Source: Alphaproteobacteria bacterium
Lineage (GTDB): Bacteria > Pseudomonadota > Alphaproteobacteria > Sphingomonadales > Kordiimonadaceae
Direction: 5' to 3'
Assembly (NCBI GenBank): GCA_013372975.1
Contig: JABXIS010000043.1
Coordinates: 1 to 37,357, forward strand
Length of the DNA stretch: 37,357 bases
Shown: piece by piece, positions 9,995-17,422 of the stretch
Position numbering within the stretch: the stretch's first letter is position 1
How the letters are laid out: each line of letters starts with the position of its first letter
The notes under the pieces: generated by a model
Database searches by the model: none
The model's input: the letters and a program-made list of their open reading frames with translations, nothing else
Told to the model about the DNA's origin: nothing
Translations under genes and position numbers: made by a program

Positions 9995-10125
9995 CCCTTC
10001 TTTTTGTTCCTCATTTGATCTCTACTGACAAAAATTGTCATGAGGGTGTTTTATAACAACCTCACCGGCAGCAAGAGCCCGGGTAACGATCAGCGACGCG
10101 AGTCACGACAATGAGGAGCAATCAG

Positions 10126-10851
10126 ATGAGCATCACCCTTTACGCATTCCCAACCGCGCCAGGTTTCTTCAACGGAAGCCCCTATTGCGGCAAGGTGGAT
10201 ATCCTGTTCAAAATGGCAGGGATCGATTTCACCACCGAAATGCCGGAAGACTATAAAGTATTCTCCAAAGGCAAGCTGCCTGTGATCAAGGATGGTGATG
10301 CCATCATCCAGGACAGCGAAATCATCCGCTACCATCTGGCCGAAACTTATGGCCATAGCCTCGATGAAGGCCTGTCGGCGGAAGCGAAGGCGACCGGCCA
10401 TGCCGTCTGCCGCATGCTGGATGACCGGTCTGTGCTTGGCCTTGTCTGGTCCCGCTGGGTCGAGGATGAAGGCTGGGCACAAACCAAGCAGATCTTCTTC
10501 GAAGGCGATCCAACGGGCGAAGGTGAAGTGGTGCGCGGCAACATCCGCGAAGGCCTCACTGGTGCGGGCTTCGGTTTGCACAGCGAAGAAGAGCAACGCC
10601 GTTTCATCAAAGAAGATATCGACGCCATCGCGGCGCTCCTGGGCGATCGGGAATGGTTCCTGTCGGATACCCCCACCTATCTGGACGCAACGGTTTTCAG
10701 CTTTATTGCCAACTTCTACGGCAGCCCGATCCGTACATGGATCGCACCACTGGTAGCTGCCCACGACAATCTGGTGGCCTATTTCGAGCGCGGCATGGCC
10801 CGCTGGTATCCTGAAGGCCTGAAAATGCTGCAGCAAACTGCTGCGGAATAA
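10126..10851 (+). CDS. Glutathione S-transferase-like protein
   Basis: A 241-residue protein with an N-terminal thioredoxin-like domain (ITLYAFPTAPGFFNGSPYCGKVDI) containing SPYCGK. The glutathione-site equivalents are LPVIKDG (cis-Pro) and IIQDSEIIRYHLAE (Asp-Ser-x-x-Ile). The helical C-terminal domain carries PTYLDATVFSF, the family's N-capping box region. It is closest in feel to the FAXC/metaxin-like GST branch. ATG 10126 has AGGAG eight bases upstream; the earlier ATG at 10111 does not. It is the first gene of a plus-strand run (GST, YCII, tag, VOC) ending at a terminator, suggesting detoxification of electrophiles. Substrate unknown. Confidence 0.85.
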   Translation: MSITLYAFPTAPGFFNGSPYCGKVDILFKMAGIDFTTEMPEDYKVFSKGKLPVIKDGDAIIQDSEIIRYHLAETYGHSLDEGLSAEAKATGHAVCRMLDDRSVLGLVWSRWVEDEGWAQTKQIFFEGDPTGEGEVVRGNIREGLTGAGFGLHSEEEQRRFIKEDIDAIAALLGDREWFLSDTPTYLDATVFSFIANFYGSPIRTWIAPLVAAHDNLVAYFERGMARWYPEGLKMLQQTAAE

Positions 10852-10915
10852 ACGAAGAATTCTCCGGGGGCGTGGCCTATGTATAACCACGTCCTCCCCC
10901 ATACAGGAGACATCC

Positions 10916-11203
10916 GTGTTTATCGTATTTCTCAAATTTGGCCCCAACAAAGCCAATGCGGGCACCCATATGGATGCGCATAAGGCCTGGATCAAACAAG
11001 GCGTTGACGATGGCGTTTTCTGCCTTGTTGGCAGCCTGCAACCCAACATGGGCGGCGCCATTCTGGCCCACGCCACAAGCGGGGATGCGCTGGCAAAGCG
11101 GATTGCTTCAGACCCCTTCGTGGCAGAAGGCATCGTTGTGCCTGAAATCCATGAGGTTTTGCCACATCAGGTGGATGACCGTCTGGCATTCCTGCAAAAC
11201 TGA
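10916..11203 (+). CDS. YCII-family (YciI-like) protein
   Basis: A 95-residue single-domain protein of the YCII fold, a small alpha/beta barrel-like dimer. The family pattern is visible: hydrophobic first strand FIVFLKFGP, then AHKAWIKQGVDDGVF, and the DPFVAEGIV stretch near residue 66 (SDPFV is the conserved D-P-F). The biochemical role of the family is poorly defined; muconolactone-isomerase-like or dehydrochlorinase-like activities are known for some members. The start is GTG 10916 with AGGAGA five bases upstream. It lies 65 bases after the GST gene and 17 before tag, so it is probably in one transcript with them. Confidence 0.85.
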   Translation: MFIVFLKFGPNKANAGTHMDAHKAWIKQGVDDGVFCLVGSLQPNMGGAILAHATSGDALAKRIASDPFVAEGIVVPEIHEVLPHQVDDRLAFLQN

Positions 11204-11220
11204 CAAACGGGGGGAAGACA

Positions 11221-11829
11221 ATGGCAACAACAGAAACCGGCCCGGACGGCCAGACACGGTGCAAATGGGGCAATGCCACAGATGCTTACCGGCACTATCA
11301 CGATACGGAATGGGGATATCCGGTAGACATTGATTTCCGCCTGTTCGAAAAAATCTGCCTTGAAGGGTTCCAGTCAGGCCTCAGTTGGCTGACGATCCTG
11401 AACAAACGCGACAACTTCCGGGCCGCTTTCTGCGGGTTCGATTTCAACAAAGTCGCTGACTTCACGGAGGGGGATATCGAACGCCTGCTGGGCGACGCCG
11501 GCATCATCCGACACCGAGGCAAGATCGAAGCTGCGATCAACAATGCAAAACGGGCACAGGAGATGGTGGCACAGGAAGGATCACTCGCCGCCTACTTCTG
11601 GCGGTTTGAACCCGCCGATGCGCAAGCCGTCAGGGCAGATATCCCGGCGACATCACCGGAATCAGCGGCCCTCTCGAAAGACCTGAAAAAACGAGGGTGG
11701 AAGTTTGTGGGCCCGACCACCGTATATGCCTTCATGCAGGCCATGGGCCTTGTGAATGATCATGCAGAAACCTGCGTGGTCCGAAAAAAAACGGAAGCGG
11801 CACGAGCCTCTTTCAACAAACCTGATTGA
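11221..11829 (+). CDS. tag: DNA-3-methyladenine glycosylase I
   Basis: Base-excision repair enzyme that removes 3-methyladenine from alkylated DNA. Tag is a helix-hairpin-helix glycosylase with an unusual zinc site, and all four ligands appear present: Cys14 (TRCKWG), His27 (YHDTEWG), His181 and Cys185 (NDHAETC). These match the E. coli Cys4, His17, His175, Cys179 pattern. The base-pocket glutamate is in CLEGFQSGLSW (Glu48), and AGIIRHRGKI is also conserved. The 202-residue length is normal. ATG 11221 follows GGGGGAAGACA. Its neighbours GST, YCII and VOC suggest a small alkylation/electrophile-defence operon; no Ada-type regulator is visible. Confidence 0.95.
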   Translation: MATTETGPDGQTRCKWGNATDAYRHYHDTEWGYPVDIDFRLFEKICLEGFQSGLSWLTILNKRDNFRAAFCGFDFNKVADFTEGDIERLLGDAGIIRHRGKIEAAINNAKRAQEMVAQEGSLAAYFWRFEPADAQAVRADIPATSPESAALSKDLKKRGWKFVGPTTVYAFMQAMGLVNDHAETCVVRKKTEAARASFNKPD

Positions 11830-11858
11830 TCAACATCCTGCGAGGAAAGGATACACAC

Positions 11859-12227
11859 ATGATTGGATACACAACTGTCGGCACCAACGACATCGAAAAG
11901 GCCACCGCATTCTACGACGCTCTTTTTGCCGAAATGGGTGCCAAACGCACCATGGACTTTGATGTGTTCAAAGTTTGGTCCACAGGCGAAGGCCCGGGCT
12001 TCTCCGTCACCCTGCCCTACAACAAGGAAGCTGCGACAGTGGGCAACGGCGTGATGATCGCCCTGTCTGCACCCAACACTGAAACCGTGGATCGGCTCTA
12101 TGCCAAGGCCATGGAACTCGGTGCCACCGATGAAGGCGCACCCGGCGCGCGCGGCGAAGGTTTTTATGCTGCCTATTTTCGCGATCTGGATGGCAACAAA
12201 CTGAATTTCTTCCACTTTGGTGGCTAG
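11859..12227 (+). CDS. VOC/glyoxalase-superfamily protein
   Basis: A 122-residue vicinal-oxygen-chelate protein. The usual pattern is seen: GTNDIEKATAFYDALF at residues 7-22, the typical start of a beta-alpha-beta-beta-beta module; GNGVMIALSAPNTETVDRLYAKAMELGA; and the closing FRDLDGNKLNFF, where D-x-D-G-N-x-x metal-site sequence is typical. Members include glyoxalases, dioxygenases and resistance proteins; this one is a short single-subunit form and its substrate cannot be deduced. ATG 11859 has AAAGGA eight bases upstream. It is the last gene before the terminator at 12278. Confidence 0.85.
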   Translation: MIGYTTVGTNDIEKATAFYDALFAEMGAKRTMDFDVFKVWSTGEGPGFSVTLPYNKEAATVGNGVMIALSAPNTETVDRLYAKAMELGATDEGAPGARGEGFYAAYFRDLDGNKLNFFHFGG

Positions 12228-12277
12228 ATAATATCTCTTTACCCCCGGGGTGCCCCAGCACCCCATCCCCACTCATG

Positions 12278-12304
12278 GGCCCGGTTTTCCGGGCCTTTCT
12301 TTTT
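12278..12304 (+). terminator. Rho-independent terminator after the GST-YCII-tag-VOC run
   Basis: Stem GGCCCGG (12278-12284) pairs with CCGGGCC (12289-12295) around TTTT, followed by TTTCTTTTT. Placed 50 bases after the VOC stop codon. Confidence 0.92.
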
Positions 12305-12355
12305 GCCTGAACCAAAGTTCGAGCCGATCCCTCTTGTTGAAGCGATCAAATCTAT

Positions 12356-12375
12356 CTATATAAATATTTATATAG
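12356..12375. promoter_or_regulatory. 20-bp perfect palindrome upstream of the DUF418 gene
   Basis: CTATATAAATATTTATATAG reads the same on both strands and lies 22 bases before the ATG at 12398, so it is within or next to the promoter or leader. It is entirely AT apart from the end C/G. It could be an operator for a dimeric repressor or overlap a -10 box. Confidence 0.6.
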
Positions 12376-12397
12376 TTGTGATTAAGTGAGGCAAGGA

Positions 12398-13594
12398 ATG
12401 ACTGGCACACAGAAGGAACGTATTGCGCTCTTGGATATCATTCGCGGGATTGCTGTGCTCGGCATCCTGCTCATGAATATTCGCATGTTCTCTGAACCCC
12501 ATGCGGCTTATTTCAACCCGCTTGCAGGCAACAGCCATGAGGGTGCCGCCCGGCTTTGGTGGCAGTTCCAGTATTTGTTTGCCGACCAGAAATTCATGGC
12601 CATTTTCTCCATGCTGTTTGGCGCCAGCACCGCCATCATCTGCGACGGGCTCATAAGGCGAGGCGATCCTGTTCTCGTCACATATGGCAAACGTATCATC
12701 GGCCTTCTCCTCATCGGCCTGATCCATGCCTACCTGCTCTGGAGCGGCGACATCCTCGTCACCTACGCCCTCACAAGTTTTGTGCCCTTCCTGTTCAGAA
12801 ACGTTCGCTGGGCCATCACGATGAGTGCCGGGATAGGGTTTCTGTGTTTTGGCATGCTCTGGAGTTATCTGAGCTACACAGATCTCGCCCCGCTGCCGGC
12901 CCATATCCTTGCGGAAATCGGTGCAGACCTGTGGCTGCCGCCTTCAGTGCAACTGGCCCACGAGATCGCTACCTACCAATCCGGCTGGATGGCGCAATTT
13001 GGCCTTCGCGCCACGGAAGCATTTGGCTTCCATACTGAAGTATATATGCATTGGGGTTTCTGGCGCATCAGTGGCCTGATGCTTGTTGGCCTTGGGCTTT
13101 ACCGGTCAGGCTTTTTGGGCGGCAAACTGCCGGGCCGCATTTATGGCCTTGTCGCCCTGGGCGCCCTGATCAGCGGGTTTGGGCTGGCCGGCTATGGCCT
13201 GAAGGCCAACGAAGCCACGGATTGGGCTTTTCCCTACGCCATGTTTGCAGGCAATCTTTGGAACTATGCAGGGTCCGTGCTTGTGGGTATTGGGTATATT
13301 GCCTCGGTAGGGTTCATCCTCAATACCACCCGCTTTCGTTTGGGCTTCATGGCCTTCAGCAATGTGGGCAAGGCCGCACTTTCCAATTATCTGTTCCAGA
13401 CACTTGCCTGCACCTTCATTTTCTACGGGTATGGTTTTGGGCTGTTCGGTGAGGTAACGCGGGCCCAAACCGTGCCTGTCATCCTGGGTGTATGGGCGGC
13501 ACAACTGGCCCTTTCAACCCTGTGGTTCAGGCACTTTGAGAAAGGGCCTGTAGAGGCCATGTGGCACCGCTTCACCTATGCCAGCTGGTTTTAA
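12398..13594 (+). CDS. DUF418 (YeiB-like) membrane protein
   Basis: A 398-residue multi-pass membrane protein. The family opening is RIALLDIIRGIAVLGILLMNI (key part DIIRG-x-A-x-x-G-I-L-x-M-N) followed by KFMAIFSMLFGAS. The C-terminal DUF418 domain is seen at about 230-398, with GKAALSNYLFQTL and the WFRHFEKGPVEAMWR-like closing motif (here FEKGPVEAMWHRFTY). Function of the family is unproven; related proteins have been linked to acyltransferase-like or transport roles. ATG 12398 follows GAGGCAAGGA; a GTG at 12386 is possible. It stands between a terminator and a convergent globin gene, so it is probably transcribed alone from the region holding the palindrome. Confidence 0.9.
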   Translation: MTGTQKERIALLDIIRGIAVLGILLMNIRMFSEPHAAYFNPLAGNSHEGAARLWWQFQYLFADQKFMAIFSMLFGASTAIICDGLIRRGDPVLVTYGKRIIGLLLIGLIHAYLLWSGDILVTYALTSFVPFLFRNVRWAITMSAGIGFLCFGMLWSYLSYTDLAPLPAHILAEIGADLWLPPSVQLAHEIATYQSGWMAQFGLRATEAFGFHTEVYMHWGFWRISGLMLVGLGLYRSGFLGGKLPGRIYGLVALGALISGFGLAGYGLKANEATDWAFPYAMFAGNLWNYAGSVLVGIGYIASVGFILNTTRFRLGFMAFSNVGKAALSNYLFQTLACTFIFYGYGFGLFGEVTRAQTVPVILGVWAAQLALSTLWFRHFEKGPVEAMWHRFTYASWF

Positions 13595-13604
13595 CGCTGC
13601 GAGC

Positions 13605-13970
13605 CTATCTGTTCAGAACCGCATTCTTCAGCCCGGCGGCCGCACCCATGATCTGGGTGATCAGGTCTGCAGGAACCTCCAGCTCTTGCAATGTGGCCTG
13701 CAGGTGCCCGGCCACCGCATTGAAGTGCGGATCAGACAGGCCCTTGTTGTCCACCAACCCCTTGTGTGCCCTGCGCATATAGGCATCAGCACCCGCAGTA
13801 TCCCCTTTGAAAATGGTTGTGAAAAAGGCCTTTTGCTTGGCACTTTGGCCATCCATATTCACCCCTTCGAAGAAGGGGATCAGGATCGGATCGGCCAAAA
13901 CTTTCTCATAAAACAAGTCCACGGCTGCGTTGACGGCAGCGTCACCACCTACGGCGTCATAGAGGCTCAT
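13605..13970 (-). CDS. Truncated haemoglobin (2/2 globin, group I type)
   Basis: A 121-residue haem protein of the 2-on-2 globin fold. MSLYDAVGGDAAV opens helix A, FYEKVLADPIL gives Tyr21 at the B10 position, Gln residues lie in the distal E helix (Q42, Q46), and RRAHKGL holds the proximal His69. Such proteins bind oxygen or nitric oxide and often detoxify NO or support respiration. ATG 13970 has AGGAG seven bases upstream; upstream codons to 14021 are unlikely to be translated. It is separated from ppa by a terminator, so it has its own promoter in about 13971-14044. It is a second haem-globin besides the sensor cyclase at 7041. Confidence 0.92.
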   Translation of the reverse strand: MSLYDAVGGDAAVNAAVDLFYEKVLADPILIPFFEGVNMDGQSAKQKAFFTTIFKGDTAGADAYMRRAHKGLVDNKGLSDPHFNAVAGHLQATLQELEVPADLITQIMGAAAGLKNAVLNR

Positions 13971-14044
13971 AAACAGGCTCCTTCCACCCCCAACCGGCAG
14001 AGGGCCTATATCTAAACCCAAGACCTGTTAAAAAATCGTCACCC

Positions 14045-14076
14045 AACAAAAAAGCCCGGCGGTGAAGCCGGGCTTT
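14045..14076 (-). terminator. Rho-independent terminator after ppa
   Basis: Arms AAAGCCCGGC (14051-14060) and GCCGGGCTTT (14067-14076) form a ten-base-pair stem. Read on the minus strand it ends in a run of T (14056 down to 14048), 25 bases past the ppa stop. Confidence 0.9.
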
Positions 14077-14101
14077 CAGGTATTAGTGAGAAGAACAGCG
14101 C

Positions 14102-14635
14102 TTATTTGGCAGCAGCTTCGTTCTTGATACCAGCCTCAATCAGGGAAGCGGCTTTCTCCGGGCCTTCCCAGCCTTTGATTTTCACCCATTTACCAGCTTC
14201 GAGGTCTTTATAGTGCTCGAAGAAGTGGGAGATTTGATCAAGGAAGATATTCGGCAGTTCGTCATAGCTTTGAACTTCCTTGTGGAACGGGTGCAATTTG
14301 TCCACCGGTACCATCAGAAGCTTCTCGTCCATGCCGGCTTCATCTTCCATCACCAGCACGCCCAGGGGGCGGCAGCGCACAACAGCACCAGGCATGATCG
14401 GCGTGTGGTTTGCCAGGATCACGTCAACCGGATCACCGTCATCAGCCAGCGTGTGCGGGATAAAGCCATAATTACAAGGATACCGCATGCTTGTGTGCAT
14501 GATACGGTCCACGAACAGCGCGCCCGATTCCTTGTCCAGCTCGTATTTCACAGGTTCGGTACCGGCTGGCACCTCAATGATAACATTCACGTCCCAAGGG
14601 GCATTTTCGCCAACGGGGATCTTCTTGATATCCAT
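14102..14635 (-). CDS. ppa: Inorganic pyrophosphatase, family I
   Basis: Soluble magnesium-dependent enzyme that hydrolyses pyrophosphate to phosphate, pulling biosynthetic reactions forward. The signature is DDGDPVDV at residues 65-72, whose aspartates bind the metals; RYPCNYGFIP (51-60) is the conserved substrate-site block. The 177-residue length is typical of hexameric bacterial enzymes. ATG 14635 has AAGGA upstream; the open frame to 14680 adds residues not found in the family. It follows ubiA by 87 bases on the same strand and ends at a strong terminator. Confidence 0.97.
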   Translation of the reverse strand: MDIKKIPVGENAPWDVNVIIEVPAGTEPVKYELDKESGALFVDRIMHTSMRYPCNYGFIPHTLADDGDPVDVILANHTPIMPGAVVRCRPLGVLVMEDEAGMDEKLLMVPVDKLHPFHKEVQSYDELPNIFLDQISHFFEHYKDLEAGKWVKIKGWEGPEKAASLIEAGIKNEAAAK

Positions 14636-14722
14636 GGATATGCGTCCTTCAATGCGCCCCGCAAAACCAAACCGGAGCATACTCTACAAAACGATCGAAC
14701 AAATGTGTGGACGCCGGGGAGG

Positions 14723-15697
14723 CTACTGGACGAATTGCCCCAGGAGGAGGGCTATGAAAACGAACCAGCCAAACGCGATGTTCGAACGGAAAACTTCCAA
14801 ACAGACGGCAGCATCGTCAATATCGACGCGCCGGACCTGTGCGGCGAGGTGAAGCCCCGCAAGCGCGAGCACGGGATAATAGATTACGCCCAGATTTGCA
14901 AGGATTCCCGCGCCGAAAAGCGCAAAAATAAATAACCCGTAGAATAAGGCCACAGCAGGCCGGGTTTTGCCCGCGAGTGCAAGGGCTGTTGACTTCACCC
15001 CCACAAGCGCATCGTCTTCCTTGTCCTGGTGGGCATAAACTGTGTCGTACCCCAGCGTCCAGAAGAGCCCGCCGATATAAAGCAGGAAGGGCGCCCAATC
15101 CATGCTGCCCTGTACCGCCGCCCAACCCACAAGCGCACCCCAGTTGAATGTCAGCCCCAGCCAAGCCTGTGGCCAATAGGTGATGCGCTTCATGAAAGGG
15201 TATGCAGCTACGAGAAGAAGCGATCCCAGCCCCACCATGATCGCAAACATATTAAGCTGGATAAGGACGCCAAGCCCGATCAGGCACTGGAATACAAGGA
15301 AGGCCCATGCGGCTTTGATGCTCACCTCACCCGCCGGGATGGGCCTACTTTTGGTGCGCTCCACCGCGCCATCGAAATCCCGGTCGATGATATCATTATA
15401 GGTGCAGCCCGCCCCGCGCATGGCCAACGCGCCAATCGCAAACAGGGCCATCAGCCTAAGGTGATCAAGGCCCAGAGCACCATCTGCGGCCAGCACCACA
15501 GACCACAGGCACGGCCACAACAAAAGCCATGTGCCAACGGGCCGGTCCATCCGGGCAAGCTTCAGGTAGGGGCGAAACGCCTTCGGCGCCTGCCGGTAGA
15601 CAAAACTGCCCTCCACGGCATCGGCCGTCTTCACCACATCTTTTTTGCTGCGCCAAAACATACCCTGCGGCGTACGCGCGGGCGGCCCATAAGTCAA
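14723..15697 (-). CDS. ubiA: 4-hydroxybenzoate polyprenyltransferase
   Basis: Inner-membrane prenyltransferase that attaches the polyprenyl tail to 4-hydroxybenzoate in ubiquinone synthesis, which supplies the electron carrier for the respiratory chain. The first aspartate-rich motif is NDIIDRDFD (residues 101-109) and the second is DTVYAHQDKEDD. About eight or nine membrane helices follow the N terminus. The chosen start is TTG 15697, four bases after the stop of the DUF6151 gene; ATG 15661 is the alternative and would remove a 12-residue, non-conserved lead. Close packing with the upstream gene suggests one transcript DUF6151-ubiA-ppa. Confidence 0.95.
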   Translation of the reverse strand: MTYGPPARTPQGMFWRSKKDVVKTADAVEGSFVYRQAPKAFRPYLKLARMDRPVGTWLLLWPCLWSVVLAADGALGLDHLRLMALFAIGALAMRGAGCTYNDIIDRDFDGAVERTKSRPIPAGEVSIKAAWAFLVFQCLIGLGVLIQLNMFAIMVGLGSLLLVAAYPFMKRITYWPQAWLGLTFNWGALVGWAAVQGSMDWAPFLLYIGGLFWTLGYDTVYAHQDKEDDALVGVKSTALALAGKTRPAVALFYGLFIFALFGAGILANLGVIYYPVLALAGLHLAAQVRRVDIDDAAVCLEVFRSNIAFGWFVFIALLLGQFVQ

Positions 15698-15701
15698 GCG
15701 A

Positions 15702-16316
15702 TCATGAGATTACCTTGGCTTCAAATGCTTCGCGTTCGGCATCCGAGAGCGTGACAGGTTTCTTGAGCGGGCGCAGGGTTTCCTTGTCAAAAAACGGTTT
15801 CCAGCTTTTGCCGCCACGTATGCGCCACAACAGCATCAGGCGCATCAGGTGCATAAGCATAAAGAAGGTTTTCACACGCGCCCCTATGGGCTGTGGCGTG
15901 CGGGCGTTGGCGATGGCGCGCACGGGGCCCACCATATCCACCACCGCCTTGTCAGTGCCCTTGTGGCCAGTGCAGATGGGCAGCACGCCCAGAAAGGCAA
16001 TGCCCCCGCGCGGCAGCGTGTTGCCAAGGGGTGTCTTGCAGCAATCAGCATACCAGCGAATGGGCCCTGTGCGTGTGATGCGTACGCCTGCCACATGCTC
16101 CATGCCCTCGTGGATTTCATAGGTGGACGGGTCAATCTGGAAGATGTTGGAAAATCCGCGCTCATCGAGCATATCATCTGCCCGACCCAGATACTGGGCA
16201 TAGGATTGGCAGCCGTCACAGGGGCACCGCACATGATTGCTGTTATGGGCCCCAAGCCCCCGGATCACACCCTTCACCTTGCCGCAAGTGCAGCTTACCG
16301 GCACATCCTGTTTCAT
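15702..16316 (-). CDS. DUF6151 / GFA-like zinc protein
   Basis: A 204-residue protein with cysteine pairs typical of glutathione-dependent formaldehyde-activating-like folds: SCTCGKVKG near residues 8-16, then RCPCDGCQSYAQYLGR at about 29-44, and DCCKTPLGN near 95. These would bind zinc. It matches the DUF6151 family; activity is unknown. ATG 16316 has GGGGAG six bases upstream and is preferred over ATG 16331. Its stop lies four bases before the ubiA start. The C-terminal third has a hydrophobic/basic stretch (FFMLMHLMRLMLLWRIRGG) that may touch the membrane. Confidence 0.8.
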   Translation of the reverse strand: MKQDVPVSCTCGKVKGVIRGLGAHNSNHVRCPCDGCQSYAQYLGRADDMLDERGFSNIFQIDPSTYEIHEGMEHVAGVRITRTGPIRWYADCCKTPLGNTLPRGGIAFLGVLPICTGHKGTDKAVVDMVGPVRAIANARTPQPIGARVKTFFMLMHLMRLMLLWRIRGGKSWKPFFDKETLRPLKKPVTLSDAEREAFEAKVIS

Positions 16317-16390
16317 CACAAACTCCCCCATGGTTGCTTGCCCCACCCTACAGGAAATTGGGGCTGATGCACCGTGGAGTATGGATGTGT

Positions 16391-16427
16391 TTAAAAAGGG
16401 GCGCAAGGTTAGGGACACCTTGCGCCC
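16391..16427 (-). terminator. Rho-independent terminator after the DUF2306 gene
   Basis: Arms GGGCGCAAGGT (16399-16409) and ACCTTGCGCCC (16417-16427) form an 11-bp stem. On the minus strand it is followed by CTTTTTAA, eight bases after the stop of the gene at 16436. Confidence 0.92.
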
Positions 16428-16435
16428 AGTCACTC

Positions 16436-17272
16436 CTAAAACCCTATGCGAGGAATCCAGGAGCCAAAGCCCACAGCAAAGATGCCAAACGCCATATAGG
16501 CGGTGACGACAAATACCAAACACGCAACCTTGCCGCGATGGGCTTTGTTCTTTGACTCTTGCGCCCAGAAATAGAGTTCCAGCACCGAAAGCGGCAACAG
16601 GAACTGCAGATAATGGATGACGTAAAGGAACGGGCCCGAGAAGGTTTCCGCATCAATTCCTATGCCCCCCGTGAGCATAAACCAGCCATAGGTCATCAAG
16701 CGCAGGAACCAGACCGTGCTGACGACCATAAAAAGCCGCAGCGCCCAGCGCCTGTGCGCCGCAAAATCCCGTTTAATGGCATAATAGAGCGCAATAGGCA
16801 CAAAGGCGAACACCAGCATGCCGCCAATGGTAGTGCCAATATCCTGCACCAGGCTGCCGATCACACGCTCCCGGCTCCATACCAGATAAATCCCCGCCCC
16901 GCTGACCACCATGGACGCCGCCATATAGAAGCGCCCCGACCAGCGATGCAGGCGAGGCATCTTGTTGCGAACACCGGAAATAAGCTGGACCTGACCGGCG
17001 GCAATGATAAAGCCGGCAACCAGAATATGGGCGACAATGGCGATATTGCCGATGGTGTCGCCGGGGATATAGCCGTTGGGCAGGTGGGTATTGGCAAAGG
17101 ATGCAACCCCGCCCCCCACATACAGGGTGCCGTAAAAACCCAGGATATAGGCCACAAAAAGCCACTGGCCGATGGCCGTAACAACAAACCAGGTTTTGGC
17201 GGAAAGGGTTAGCCAGTTTCGGGCATGCTTGGGGCGCACAGGGCTGCCCGCATCCAACATGATATCAGTCAT
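16436..17272 (-). CDS. DUF2306 membrane protein
   Basis: A 278-residue inner-membrane protein with about six or seven helices. The DUF2306 region includes HILVAGFIIAAGQVQLI, then RLHRWSGRFYM (His-Arg-Trp motif), and HRRWALRLF. Histidines in these helices could in principle bind haem, as in other multi-helix redox proteins, but that is speculation. ATG 17272 has GAGGAAAC five bases upstream. It diverges from an AraC-type regulator 150 bases away, which suggests direct control by that regulator, and it ends at its own terminator. Confidence 0.85.
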   Translation of the reverse strand: MTDIMLDAGSPVRPKHARNWLTLSAKTWFVVTAIGQWLFVAYILGFYGTLYVGGGVASFANTHLPNGYIPGDTIGNIAIVAHILVAGFIIAAGQVQLISGVRNKMPRLHRWSGRFYMAASMVVSGAGIYLVWSRERVIGSLVQDIGTTIGGMLVFAFVPIALYYAIKRDFAAHRRWALRLFMVVSTVWFLRLMTYGWFMLTGGIGIDAETFSGPFLYVIHYLQFLLPLSVLELYFWAQESKNKAHRGKVACLVFVVTAYMAFGIFAVGFGSWIPRIGF

Positions 17273-17422
17273 AATGTTTCCTCGCGTCTTGCCGGTCTGT
17301 GCCGGATTTATTATATTGTATACATTATTGGGGGTATTGCGGGCCTACAATGACCGCAGCGATCAAACATTTAGCCCAAAGGATCACGCCAGAGGACCAA
17401 GGGCGTTTGCGAGGGAACAAAA

